Source: a bacterium
GTDB taxonomy: Bacteria > Pseudomonadota > Alphaproteobacteria > Sphingomonadales > Sphingomonadaceae
NCBI GenBank assembly: GCA_030824575.1
Contig: JAVBXL010000113.1
Coordinates: forward strand, 1 to 32,612
DNA: 32,612 nt
Direction of reading: 5' to 3'
Shown: positions 8,995-16,912 of the stretch, piece after piece
Position numbering within the stretch: the stretch's first letter is position 1
Layout of the letters: every line of letters begins with the position of its first letter
Notes under the pieces: model-generated
Seen by the model: the letters and a program-made list of their open reading frames with translations, nothing else
Told to the model about the DNA's origin: nothing
Database searches by the model: none
Translations under genes and position numbers: made by a program

Positions 8995-9208
8995 GCGGTC
9001 CGGCAGGAAAGCAAAGGGAACCTGCGGATACTTCTCGGGTCGGGCGCGGGTTTGGAGGTGATGAGCCGGATCGCCGTACTCAGTCGGTGGCATGCTGGCA
9101 GCCTCGCCGGTGTCAATGTTCGTTTTGGCGGCCGCTTACCGGCTGCTGCTGCGTAGACCGCTACGTCCATCTTCCGAAACTACCCCAGCCGCTTAGCAAA
9201 AGGAGGTC

Positions 9209-9568
9209 ATGATAAGAGCGCCGCACATCGCACTGTGTACCGCCGCCATCTTGGCCACCGGTCCGGCCCTCGCTCAATCCATGAGCGGAGATATGAAAGG
9301 CATGTCCGGTATGGCGGTCATGGGCAAAAAGGCGCCTCCCGCGAAGATCGGTCATGGCACCGGCGTGATCACAGCTATCGATCCCAAAACGGCCAAGCTG
9401 ACAATCCAGCATGAGCCGATTCCGGCGGTGGGCTGGCCCGCCATGACCATGGCGTTCAAGGCTAATCCGCCGACGTTGCTTCGCGGCCTGCGGGTGGGGC
9501 AGCGGATTGGGTTCGACGTCAAGATCCAGGGCATGGCTGCCGAGGTCACTGCCGTTCGACCGCAATAG
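9209..9568 (+). CDS. CusF-like periplasmic copper/silver-binding protein
   Basis: This 119-residue protein starts 2 bases after an AGGAGGTC sequence. The signal peptide ends near ALA-Q (residue 22). A short Met-rich stretch (MSGDMKGMSGM) follows, then a small beta-barrel domain. His68, Trp76, Met79 and Met81 (WPAMTM) reproduce exactly the spacing of the CusF Cu(I)/Ag(I) ligands and the capping Trp. CusF passes metal to a CusCBA pump in the periplasm. Here the nearest pump is of CzcA type, and no CusA-like protein lies in the window. A hairpin follows the stop codon. It is separated from the czc operon by 214 bases in which I see no convincing gene. Confidence 0.9.
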   Translation: MIRAPHIALCTAAILATGPALAQSMSGDMKGMSGMAVMGKKAPPAKIGHGTGVITAIDPKTAKLTIQHEPIPAVGWPAMTMAFKANPPTLLRGLRVGQRIGFDVKIQGMAAEVTAVRPQ

Positions 9569-9578
9569 GCACTATTTG

Positions 9579-9615
9579 CCCGAGGCGGGCATCATTTGAG
9601 TCCGCCCGCCTCGGG
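9579..9615. terminator. Hairpin between convergent genes
   Basis: CCCGAGGCGGGC and GCCCGCCTCGGG form a perfect 12-bp stem with a 13-base loop. It lies between the CusF-like gene and the convergent GDCCVxC gene, so it may stop transcription from both sides. Neither side has a clear T-run. Confidence 0.55.
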
Positions 9616-9654
9616 GAGATGTCTTGCAGAATAGCTTGACCCCATGGAGATCAG

Positions 9655-9882
9655 TCAGGTGCAGCAAGAAGCGCCTGGACCCGAAAATTGAATCGGTGGG
9701 CACGCTACCGTCCCATAGGAGCAGAACACGCAGCAATCTCCTGCCTTCGGGCGCAACAAGGCACCGCAGCCTGTACAATCGTAGAAATATTGACAGGCGT
9801 TCGTCGGCATCGTTTCCGTCTTCATCGTACCGCATTGCGGGCAAGTGATGGTCGATTCGAGAAGGGGGGCGCGCTCAAACAT
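9655..9882 (-). CDS. GDCCVxC-domain small protein linked to MerT
   Basis: This 75-residue cytoplasmic protein has no signal peptide. It contains TITCPQCG (CxxC), CTGCGALL (CxxC) and the family hallmark GDCCVFCSYGTVACPP. These are zinc-ribbon-like cysteine pairs plus a vicinal Cys pair in the conserved core, and it ends in another Cys pair. The family is known as GDCCVxC proteins, some of which are selenoproteins; this one uses Cys. The ATG at 9882 overlaps the merT stop by 8 bases, so the two are coupled. An in-frame TTG at 9894 is less likely as start. Binding of soft metal such as Hg(II) after MerT uptake is a plausible inference; the biochemical role is not established to my knowledge. Confidence 0.85.
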   Translation of the reverse strand: MFERAPLLESTITCPQCGTMKTETMPTNACQYFYDCTGCGALLRPKAGDCCVFCSYGTVACPPIQFSGPGASCCT

Positions 9883-10246
9883 GGGAATATCCAAGCCAGA
9901 GCAGGATCGCGCCGACCGTCAAGCCGACGAACACCACAACACGCAAGGCAGGCGGCGTGCAGGCGCCGTCGGGTCCACAGCTCATCGCCAAGCGCTGTTG
10001 CCGCCAGAGCATGATCGCACCACCGATAAGGCAGAGTGCGCTCAAGCCCAGGAGAAGCGTCCGGTAGGGAGCTGCGGCAACGGCGATGCCGCCCAGCCAC
10101 CCCGCACTGATGCCAACAGTGGTCAGCAAGATCGGCAAGGCGCAGCAGGAGGCTACGCCGAATGCCGACGCTATTGCGCCGAAGGCGAGTAACAGCGCCC
10201 CACGCGCGCTCGAAAAGCGGGCTAGAACATATGGTTTGAACCTCAT
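9875..10246 (-). CDS. merT: MerT-like mercuric ion transport protein
   Basis: This is a 123-residue inner-membrane protein with three hydrophobic segments. Membrane helix 1 holds the Cys pair Cys34-Cys35 (GVASCCALPILL). The loop after helix 2 holds Cys90 and Cys96 (CGPDGAC), the same six-residue spacing as in MerT of Tn501. These cysteines relay Hg(II) into the cytoplasm. The ATG at 10246 has an AAGGAGG site just upstream and is preferred over an in-frame start at 10285. The gene diverges from a MerR-type regulator and is coupled to a GDCCVxC protein. No MerP, MerA or MerB lies in the window, so the metal would be imported without the usual reductase unless it is elsewhere. Confidence 0.88.
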   Translation of the reverse strand: MRFKPYVLARFSSARGALLLAFGAIASAFGVASCCALPILLTTVGISAGWLGGIAVAAAPYRTLLLGLSALCLIGGAIMLWRQQRLAMSCGPDGACTPPALRVVVFVGLTVGAILLWLGYSHV

Positions 10247-10275
10247 CGGCGCCTCCTTGCGATCAATTGGCGGGA

Positions 10276-10306
10276 ACCCTACCATCTGCAGCGACTACAG
10301 ACTCAA
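10276..10306 (-). promoter_or_regulatory. MerR-type promoter/operator for merT
   Basis: On the minus strand, TTGAGT (10301-10306) and TAGGGT (10276-10281) are separated by 19 bp, the over-long spacer typical of MerR-controlled promoters. The spacer holds the imperfect dyad TCTGTAG-TCG-CTGCAGA (6 of 7 paired). It lies in the divergent region between merT and merR. Confidence 0.6.
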
Positions 10307-10335
10307 CCCCCAATTTCGAAAGGCGAGGGGCGGCC

Positions 10336-10749
10336 ATGGAAACCATCGCGATTGGAGAGCTGTCGCGGCGCACGCGCTGCAACATTGAGACGATCCGCTA
10401 TTATGAGCGTATCGGACTGCTGCCCATGCCGGCCCGCCGGGGCCGGTACCGGAGCTTTGGCCTCGCGGATGTTGCGCGGGTCCATTTCGTCCGGCGTGCG
10501 CGCGAGCTGGGCTTTACGCTAGACGAAATCCGAGCGCTGCTCGTGATAGCCACTGCCGAAAATATGATATGTGACGATGCCCGCGAAATCGCAGCTTCGC
10601 ACCTCCGGCAGGTGCGCGCGCGGATTACCGACTTGAAGCGCGTGGAGCGCGTGCTTGCCGACACCGTTCGTGCCTGCGACGCCGGCGACCAGGTCGGGTG
10701 CCCGTTGATCACGACATTGTCTGCTCCTGCCCAATTAAGCACGATTTGA
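10336..10749 (+). CDS. merR: MerR-family metal-responsive regulator (Hg(II)-type)
   Basis: The ATG at 10336 gives 137 residues. An N-terminal winged helix-turn-helix (IGELSRRTRCNIETIRYYER) is followed by a dimerisation helix and a C-terminal metal loop. Cys79 (MICDD), Cys114 and Cys122 (ACDAGDQVGCPLI) are placed like the three Hg ligands of MerR and the ligands of ZntR. CueR-type Cu(I) sensors lack the first of these. The C-terminal CPLI matches MerR. The last two Cys are 8 apart rather than the 9 of Tn501 MerR, so Zn/Cd/Pb sensing is not excluded. It diverges from merT across an 89-base region with a MerR-type promoter, and most likely activates merT in response to Hg(II). Confidence 0.85.
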   Translation: METIAIGELSRRTRCNIETIRYYERIGLLPMPARRGRYRSFGLADVARVHFVRRARELGFTLDEIRALLVIATAENMICDDAREIAASHLRQVRARITDLKRVERVLADTVRACDAGDQVGCPLITTLSAPAQLSTI

Positions 10750-10773
10750 TCGATGTGCGGCGAGACTGACGCT

Positions 10774-11651
10774 TTAGATCAGCCAGGTGTTCGTGGTCGC
10801 GATGACCAGAAGAACGCCAAGCACTCCGCGATAGATGACGAACGGCCAGGCGGAGAAGCGCTCGAGGACACGCATTAGCGCCCAGATCGCCGCGAATGCG
10901 GAAACGGACGCAACAACAAGGCCGAGCGCTAGAACGGACCAGCCATGCATATCGAGATGGACTTTGTGCAGCTCCCACAATTCCTTCAGTCCGGCGAGAG
11001 CGATAGCGGGGATGCCCAACAGGAATGAAAAGCGCGCAGCTTCTTCACGCTTACTGTAAATCCGAGTGCGAGCGCAGCGGTGAGGGTCGATCCGGAGCGT
11101 GAGACGCCTGGGATGAGGGCTCCGACCTGCGCGAGGCCGACGAGCAGCGCGTCCACCAGTGATGCATTCTCAACGCTGCGGCGGTGGCGTGCCAGGATTT
11201 CGGTGAGCGCCATCAGCACCGCCATCAAGATGCACGCCCAGCCGATCACCGGTAATGCGCGAAGGGGCGAGTTGCATGTATTGAGGCTGCTTGAAAGGAG
11301 AGCGCCCGCCAGCGCGATAGGGATCGTCGCCAACACGATCCAGGTCGCCAGACGAAGATCGGGATCGGCGAACTCGAGGCGGCTGATCGCCGACACCGAC
11401 CTGACCGCGAGACGGCGAACATCCTGCCAGAAATAGCTAATAACGGCGGCGAGCGCCGCGAGCTGCATCGCGGCCGAAAAGGCCGAACCTGGATCTCGCC
11501 ACCCCAGCACGGCACGCACGACACGCATATGGGCTGTCGACGAAATCGGCAGAAGTTCGGTAATGCCCTGCACCACGCCCAATATGGCGACCTTGGCATA
11601 GCCCAATGTCACAAAGCCCGTGTCGATGCTCGCGGTACATTGTCCGGCCAT
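10774..11651 (-). pseudogene. pbrB: PbrB-like undecaprenyl-pyrophosphate phosphatase (UppP/BacA family), frameshifted
   Basis: The N-terminal part (from ATG 11651, after AAGGGA) has VVQGITELLPISSTAH and PGVSRSGST, the two catalytic motifs of UppP/BacA. The C-terminal part continues as LLGIPAIALAGLKELWEL in another frame. The frames change near 11050-11054, where five bases appear to be inserted; removing them gives GFTREEAARFSFLL with the usual family spacing. A one-base deletion would also restore the frame. In the lead operon of Cupriavidus, PbrB is a UppP-type phosphatase that works with PbrA, releasing phosphate that traps exported Pb2+ in the periplasm. Here it lies 65 bases downstream of pbrA on the same strand. 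As written, it makes a truncated protein lacking the last three membrane helices. Confidence 0.8.
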
Positions 11652-11716
11652 ATCAATGTGTCCCTTTGGGGGATGGAAGAGCGAAGATCGTGGCTTCGGC
11701 ACAATCCGTAACCGGG

Positions 11717-14242
11717 CTATCGCGCCCGCTGGTCGCGATTGATAAGACGCAGCCCGTTGAGCACGACCAGGAGCGACGCACCGACATCCGCCGCTATCGC
11801 GCCCCAGAGCGACGCCATCCCGAGCAGCGTCAGCCCCCCGAAGACGAGCTTAACCGCAAGCGAGAAGCCAATGTTCTGCCGGATGACGGTGAGTGTCGCT
11901 CGTGAGTGCCGAATAAGCCACGGTAGCTGGGAGAGATCATCCTGCATCAGTGCGATGTCGGCCGTCTCGATCGCCGCGTCGCTCCCGATCGCGCCCATCG
12001 CAATGCCGAGGCTCGCCCGCGCCATCGCCGGCGCGTCGTTGACGCCGTCACCGACCATGGCGACAAGGCCATGTTGCGCCACCAGTCTTTCTATCGCCTC
12101 GACCTTCTGTTCGGGAAGCAGCTCGGCGTAAACCTCATCCACGCCGGTTTCATGCGCGATGGCCTGCGCGGGCGCGCGGCCGTCTCCCGTCAGCATGACG
12201 ACCTGTGCGATGCCAAGTTCATGCAGTTGCGCGACGATTCGCCTGGCCTCAGGACGCATTGCGTCACCAATCGCAATCAATCCGATGACCGACTGGGCCT
12301 CGCCGACAACGATCCCGGTCAGTCCGGCCGCAGCGATTCGACGCAACTGGGCGGCAAGCTCATCATCGCCTGCACCCCCCCCCAGCCTCTCGCCGAGATA
12401 GCCAGGGGAGCCGACCCAGATCTCGCGACCATCGATCGCGCCAACGACTCCTTGCCCGGGCAAGGCCGTCACCGACGTTGCAGGGACGACATCGACGCCG
12501 CGCTCTGCTGCGGCATCAAGGATCGCGTGGGCAATCGGATGCTCGCTTCGCGCTTCGATGGCAGCCGCGAGCGCCAGCATCTCCATCTCGCCCCGACCGC
12601 CAAGCGGGACAAGCTCGATTACCTTGGGGCGCCCAAGCGTGAGCGTGCCGGTCTTGTCCATCGCAATCGCTGTGAGGCGGGCAGGCGTTTCCAGGTGGAC
12701 ACCTCCCTTGATCAGCACGCCCCGCCGGGCCGCGCCCGTCAATCCGGCGACTATGCTGACAGGGGTCGAGATGACCAGCGCACAGGGGCAGGCGATGACG
12801 AGCAACACCAGCGCTTGATAGAACCATGCGGCCCAATCGCCCCCGAGCAGAAGTGGCGGCACGAGGAATACCGCCAGCGAAAGTGCCATCACGACCGGCG
12901 TGTAGATCCGCGCGAAGCGTTCCACCCACTGTTCGGTCGGAGCCCGTTTGCTTTGCGCCTCGCCGACCATGCGCACGATACGCGCGAGCGTCGTGTCGGA
13001 AGACGGGCGGGTCGTTACGATCTCGAGCGCACCCATGCCGTTGATGGTTCCGGCATAAACCGTTGCGTCTTGCGCGACCGTGACGGGCACGCTTTCGCCC
13101 GTGATTGGCGCCTGATTGACAGCGCTAGTCCCCGCAACCACATAGCCATCGAGCGGTATCTTTCCGCCCGGTGGAACGATCACATGGGTTCCGACCGCAA
13201 CTTCGGCAACGGGTACGTCCTTCTCGACGCCTGCCGTATCTCGTATCCGGGCCGTATCCGGCGCGATTTCCATAAGGGCGGCGACAGCACGGCGGGCACG
13301 TCCCAGGCTCCATGCCTCCAGCGCCAGCGCTAGGGCGAAGAAAAACGCGACAGTCGCCGCTTCGAACCATTGGCCGATGCCGAGGGCGCCGGCCACCGCG
13401 ACAAGCATGAGCAGGTTCATGTCCGGCCTGAGCCGCCGCGCCGCAAGAATCGCCTTGGGCGCGACGTATCGAACTGCCGACAGGATTGCCAAGGAATAAG
13501 CGAGCATCGCCAGAAGCGGGGGGTGCGCCTCGCGTGCCAGACTCTCGTGCAGTACCGCAGCGAAGCCGTTTGCGCGCGCGTGAATCGCAAAACCGACCAG
13601 GACCAAAGCGCCGCTTGCGATGGTCAGCCCGGCCTGAACACGGCGTCGCCGCTGCTCCTCTGGCGCACCGGCACTGCGCTCGCCTTCTTTCCACGGTTCG
13701 GCGCGCATCCCCGTGCGTTCGACTGCCCTTAGGATGTCGGCGTGAAGAGAGAGATCGGCGACGCTCGCGATCGACATGCGACCGTTGATAAGATCGAACG
13801 ACAGATTTTCCGGCCCGACGATCGGACCGAGTTCGCGCTTGAGCACCGCGACTTCGTCACCGCAGTCCATGCCATGGATTTCGAAAATGACGCCGTCCGG
13901 ATGGTCCGGGAGGGCCTGGGCCACGGGCATCGGTTCACCCGAGCAGCTTCTGCAACCGTCGGCTCCCGCGGCATCTTTTGAGATACCGCTCTGACCAACT
14001 AGCTCGGCGGTCATCCCGGTGGCCGATACGGCCGCGATCACGGCTTCGACTGTGAGGTCGGACGTGACATCGACGTCGAGCAGGCCAAGCTTCGGCTGGA
14101 ACGACAAAAACCGTTCATCTCCAACGAGTGGGATCAGCGCTTCCCTGAGCAACCGAACCTCGTTCTGGCAGTCTAGCCCCTGCACCTTGAAGCGCCACCG
14201 GCACCCTATCGCTATGGGGCTCGTCCCAATTTGATCGAACAT
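11717..14242 (-). CDS. pbrA: P1B-type Pb/Zn/Cd-exporting ATPase (PbrA/ZntA/CadA)
   Basis: ATP-driven inner-membrane exporter of soft divalent cations. The ATG at 14242 follows GAGGTG and gives 841 residues; an earlier in-frame start at 14362 lies inside pbrR. Two N-terminal HMA-like domains carry GLDCQNEV (Cys25, Glu28) and GMDCGDEV (Cys127, Glu130). That is the single-Cys plus acid form of Zn/Cd/Pb pumps, not the CxxC copper form; a CRSC (97-100) lies in the linker. The transport motif CPC is at 485-487, the phosphorylated Asp529 in DKTGTLT is the standard 44 residues after it, SEHPIAHAIL is present, and GDGVNDAPA closes the P-domain. Context (pbrR, pbrT, pbrB) favours Pb. Its promoter operator carries an apparent insertion. 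Confidence 0.95.
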   Translation of the reverse strand: MFDQIGTSPIAIGCRWRFKVQGLDCQNEVRLLREALIPLVGDERFLSFQPKLGLLDVDVTSDLTVEAVIAAVSATGMTAELVGQSGISKDAAGADGCRSCSGEPMPVAQALPDHPDGVIFEIHGMDCGDEVAVLKRELGPIVGPENLSFDLINGRMSIASVADLSLHADILRAVERTGMRAEPWKEGERSAGAPEEQRRRRVQAGLTIASGALVLVGFAIHARANGFAAVLHESLAREAHPPLLAMLAYSLAILSAVRYVAPKAILAARRLRPDMNLLMLVAVAGALGIGQWFEAATVAFFFALALALEAWSLGRARRAVAALMEIAPDTARIRDTAGVEKDVPVAEVAVGTHVIVPPGGKIPLDGYVVAGTSAVNQAPITGESVPVTVAQDATVYAGTINGMGALEIVTTRPSSDTTLARIVRMVGEAQSKRAPTEQWVERFARIYTPVVMALSLAVFLVPPLLLGGDWAAWFYQALVLLVIACPCALVISTPVSIVAGLTGAARRGVLIKGGVHLETPARLTAIAMDKTGTLTLGRPKVIELVPLGGRGEMEMLALAAAIEARSEHPIAHAILDAAAERGVDVVPATSVTALPGQGVVGAIDGREIWVGSPGYLGERLGGGAGDDELAAQLRRIAAAGLTGIVVGEAQSVIGLIAIGDAMRPEARRIVAQLHELGIAQVVMLTGDGRAPAQAIAHETGVDEVYAELLPEQKVEAIERLVAQHGLVAMVGDGVNDAPAMARASLGIAMGAIGSDAAIETADIALMQDDLSQLPWLIRHSRATLTVIRQNIGFSLAVKLVFGGLTLLGMASLWGAIAADVGASLLVVLNGLRLINRDQRAR

Positions 14243-14269
14243 AGCGTCACCTCGACTTTTCGATATGAC

Positions 14270-14304
14270 ACCCTCTATACAGTCTGAAGTAACTAGAGGG
14301 TCAA
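14270..14304 (-). promoter_or_regulatory. pbrA promoter/operator with apparent 11-bp insertion
   Basis: On the minus strand, TTGACC (14299-14304) begins the arm ACCCTCTA (14294-14301); its partner TAGAGGGT is at 14270-14277, 16 bases away. In the pbrT site the same arms are 5 bases apart. Removing the 11 bases TTCAGACTGTA restores a perfect ACCCTCTAG-TTA-CTAGAGGGT dyad and puts TCATAT (14263-14268) 19 bp from the -35. As written, TATAGA (14274-14279) is 19 bp from the -35 instead. Confidence 0.7.
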
Positions 14305-14309
14305 ACGAT

Positions 14310-14729
14310 ATGTCCACCGAGCCGCTCAGCATCGGGAGTCTCGCCAAAGCCACCGACACCAAGGTGGAGACGATCCGCTATTATGAGAGCATCGGCTTGT
14401 TGGCGGCGCCCGCCCGAACAAAGAACAACTATCGCGCCTACACCGCCCAACATCTCGCACGGCTCAGTTTCATTCGCAGGGCTCGCGCGCTGGGTTTCTC
14501 GATCGACCAGGTTCAGGAGTTGCTCAAGCTTGCCGACCAGAAGGATATTTCTTGCAAGGCGGTGGACGCGATCGCGCGGGAGCATCTCGCCGAAATCGAC
14601 CGAAAGCTTCGCGATCTGACCACGCTGAGGTCCGAATTGAGCAACGTCATTGTCCAGTGCGGACATGGCACCATTTCCGAGTGCCGCATCATCGAGACAT
14701 TGGCGCCGGATTGCACCGCGTTCGGCTGA
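14310..14729 (+). CDS. pbrR: MerR-family Pb/Cd/Zn-responsive regulator (PbrR/CadR type)
   Basis: The ATG at 14310 gives 139 residues (MSTEPLSIGSLAKATDTK...). An N-terminal DNA-binding domain with VETIRYYESIGLL is followed by a long dimer helix. Metal-loop cysteines are Cys82 (ISCKAVD), Cys117 (QCGHGT) and Cys125 (SECRIIETL), with a further Cys135 close to the C-terminus. The three-Cys pattern is that of divalent soft-metal sensors (PbrR, CadR, ZntR), not CueR. It lies between the ATPase (divergent) and pbrT (same strand, 104 bases on), and both of those genes have matching ACCCTCTA...TAGAGGGT operators. It therefore probably controls both. Which of Pb, Cd or Zn is sensed best cannot be read from sequence. 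Confidence 0.88.
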   Translation: MSTEPLSIGSLAKATDTKVETIRYYESIGLLAAPARTKNNYRAYTAQHLARLSFIRRARALGFSIDQVQELLKLADQKDISCKAVDAIAREHLAEIDRKLRDLTTLRSELSNVIVQCGHGTISECRIIETLAPDCTAFG

Positions 14730-14796
14730 GCAGGGCGGTCGATGGTGTCACCGTTCGCAATTATCAGCAGCTAATGCAAATAAGTCGCAAAACTGC

Positions 14797-14827
14797 TTGA
14801 CCCTCTAGCAGCTAGAGGGTGTAGACG
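14797..14827 (+). promoter_or_regulatory. PbrR-type promoter/operator for pbrT
   Basis: TTGACC (14797-14802) is the -35. The perfect dyad ACCCTCTAG-CAG-CTAGAGGGT (14800-14820) fills the spacer, and TAGACG (14822-14827) lies 19 bp downstream as a weak -10. This layout matches MerR-family lead/cadmium promoters. Transcription would begin at about 14834, where the pbrT ATG is. Confidence 0.75.
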
Positions 14828-14833
14828 CGACGT

Positions 14834-16813
14834 ATGTTCACGCTTTCTGGCAGCCTTCACCTTTTATCGATTCGTCGGCGGACGGTTGCGCTGTGGCGCG
14901 TGTTGGCGGTTCTCGGTGCCGTCTTGCTTGCCCTTGCCACAAGCGTCGCTGCCGATGCGCAAACGACCGACGTGCAGACGGCATGGCGGCTGCTCGACTA
15001 TATAGCGGTCGATTATGGCGGTGCTGTCAGCGGCGGACGGGTGAAGAGTCCTTCCGAATATGCCGAGATGACCGAATTCGCGGCTTCGGTATCGACCCGC
15101 CTTTCGACGCTGTCGCCCACGCCGGCGCGCAAGCAGCTGATCGCGGGTGCAGCTCGACTTCAGGGCGTCATCGCCGCGAAAGGAACGCCCGAGGAGGTCG
15201 CCCGCATCGCCCATGGCCTCGCCGCCGATCTGCTCAAGGCGTACCCTGTGCCCCTCGCGCCGAGCAAGGCGCCCGATCTGGCCCGCGGCGCTACCTTGTT
15301 CGCGCAGAATTGCGCGAGCTGCCACGGCATGACCGGGGATGGGCATGGCCCCGATGCTGCAAAGCTCAAGACGCCGCCGATCGCTTTTAGCGAGGTAGTG
15401 CGTGCGCGGCAGCGCAGCCCGTTCGCGCTCTACCAGGTCATCGACCAGGGCATCGACGGGACGGCGATGCAAAGCTTTGCGACCTTGCCGAGCGACGATC
15501 GCTGGGCGTTGGCCTTCTATGCCGGTCGCTTCGCCTTTCCCGATGCTCTTGCAAGCCAGGGCGAGCGGCTGTGGAAGTCCGATCCGGACTTGCGGAACAG
15601 GATCCCCGACCTGACGACATTAGCGGGGCTGACACCCGAGGTGCTTGCGAAGACGATCGGACCAGACAAGGCAGACGCGGTGATCGCCTATCTGCGCCGT
15701 CACCCGGACGCGGTGATCCGGCAGGCACCCGGTTCGCTGACCATCGCGCGCGCAAAGCTGGCACAGAGCCTTGCGGCCTATCGTGGTGGCGACCGCCACG
15801 CCGCCAAGGAACTCGCGCTCTCCGCCTATCTCGATGGCTTCGAGCCACTCGAGCCGATGCTGACCGCGCGCGACGCAACGCTCATGGGGCACATCGAAAG
15901 CGCCATGGGCGAATTGCGGGCATCGCTCCAGCAAGGTCGCCCCGCCGACGAGATCGCCACCCGCGTCCAGGTGCTCGGCGCCCTGTTCGACGACGCCGAT
16001 GCGGCATTGTCCCCCGATGCAGCAAGCAGTGCATCGACCTTTCTGGGCGCGTTTACCATCCTGCTGCGCGAAGGGCTCGAAGCCCTGTTGATCGTCGTTG
16101 CAATGATCGCCTTCCTGCGCAAGGCCGAGCGGCCCGAGGTGCTGCCCTACGTCCATGGCGGCTGGATCGGGGCGCTGGCGGCAGGCGGTCTGACCTGGGG
16201 AATCGCGACCTATGCGATCGGGATAAGCGGCGCGAGCCGGGAGCTTACCGAAGGGTTCGGATCGCTGTTCGCGGCCGTCGTCCTGCTCTCTGTGGGAATC
16301 TGGATGCACGGCAAGGCGCAGGCGGACCAATGGCAACGCTACATCCGCCAGAAGATGTCGCACGCATTGTCGAAGCAGTCGGCCTGGTTCCTGTTCGGCC
16401 TGGCCTTCATCGTCGTCTATCGCGAGGTGTTCGAGACGATCCTGTTCTACGCCGCGCTCTGGACCCAGGGCAATGGCGGCACGATGTTGGCGGGCGCCGG
16501 CTCGGCTGTCGTTCTGCTCGGCCTCATCGCCTGGGCCATGCTGCGCTACAGCCGCGACCTGCCGATCGCGAAATTCTTCGCCTATAGTGCGTGGCTGATG
16601 GCGATCCTCACCGTCGTGCTCGCCGGCAAGGGCGTGGCCGCGCTTCAGGAAGCCGGCATCATCGACATTGCGCCGCTTGGAGGCGGGATCCGCGTTTCCA
16701 TGCTCGGTATCTTCCCGACCTTGCAATCGATGGCCGCCCAGCTTCTGATGTTGATCGCGGTGCTCGGCGGCTTCTTCCTGAACCGTCGCCGTGCCGCCGC
16801 GGCTGCCGATTGA
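14834..16813 (+). CDS. pbrT: PbrT-like cytochrome c-FTR1 fusion metal permease
   Basis: This 659-residue membrane protein has three parts. An N-terminal signal or anchor covers about residues 20-42. A periplasmic region carries one c-type heme site (CASCH, Cys160-His164) with a distal Met-containing stretch. The C-terminal half, from about residue 400, is an FTR1-type permease with two REXXE motifs, REGLE (412-416) and REVFE (530-534). FTR1 proteins take up iron; the cytochrome-fused form in the Cupriavidus pbr operon (PbrT) is linked to Pb(II) uptake. A PbrR-type promoter lies just upstream. The predicted transcription start is at the ATG and no ribosome site is visible, so the message may be leaderless or the true start may be a GTG a little downstream. 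Confidence 0.9.
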   Translation: MFTLSGSLHLLSIRRRTVALWRVLAVLGAVLLALATSVAADAQTTDVQTAWRLLDYIAVDYGGAVSGGRVKSPSEYAEMTEFAASVSTRLSTLSPTPARKQLIAGAARLQGVIAAKGTPEEVARIAHGLAADLLKAYPVPLAPSKAPDLARGATLFAQNCASCHGMTGDGHGPDAAKLKTPPIAFSEVVRARQRSPFALYQVIDQGIDGTAMQSFATLPSDDRWALAFYAGRFAFPDALASQGERLWKSDPDLRNRIPDLTTLAGLTPEVLAKTIGPDKADAVIAYLRRHPDAVIRQAPGSLTIARAKLAQSLAAYRGGDRHAAKELALSAYLDGFEPLEPMLTARDATLMGHIESAMGELRASLQQGRPADEIATRVQVLGALFDDADAALSPDAASSASTFLGAFTILLREGLEALLIVVAMIAFLRKAERPEVLPYVHGGWIGALAAGGLTWGIATYAIGISGASRELTEGFGSLFAAVVLLSVGIWMHGKAQADQWQRYIRQKMSHALSKQSAWFLFGLAFIVVYREVFETILFYAALWTQGNGGTMLAGAGSAVVLLGLIAWAMLRYSRDLPIAKFFAYSAWLMAILTVVLAGKGVAALQEAGIIDIAPLGGGIRVSMLGIFPTLQSMAAQLLMLIAVLGGFFLNRRRAAAAAD

Positions 16814-16912
16814 TGCGGCTGCGCCAGCCAGCAACCCCCTTATTCTCTTTGCAGTACCGGAACTAATCTGGAAAATCACAAGTTTGAGAAGCTAGGCTAG
16901 AGGAGAAACTCA

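Noticed and set aside
9061..9156. 31-codon plus-strand frame between the protease gene and the CusF-like gene
   Set aside because: GGAGG is only two bases from the ATG, composition is not distinctive and no family is recognised.
12071..13333. 420-codon plus-strand frame opposite pbrA
   Set aside because: Antisense shadow; the minus strand carries every P-type ATPase motif through this stretch.
15620..16879. 419-codon minus-strand frame opposite pbrT
   Set aside because: Antisense shadow rich in Arg/Gln/His, with no recognisable domain.
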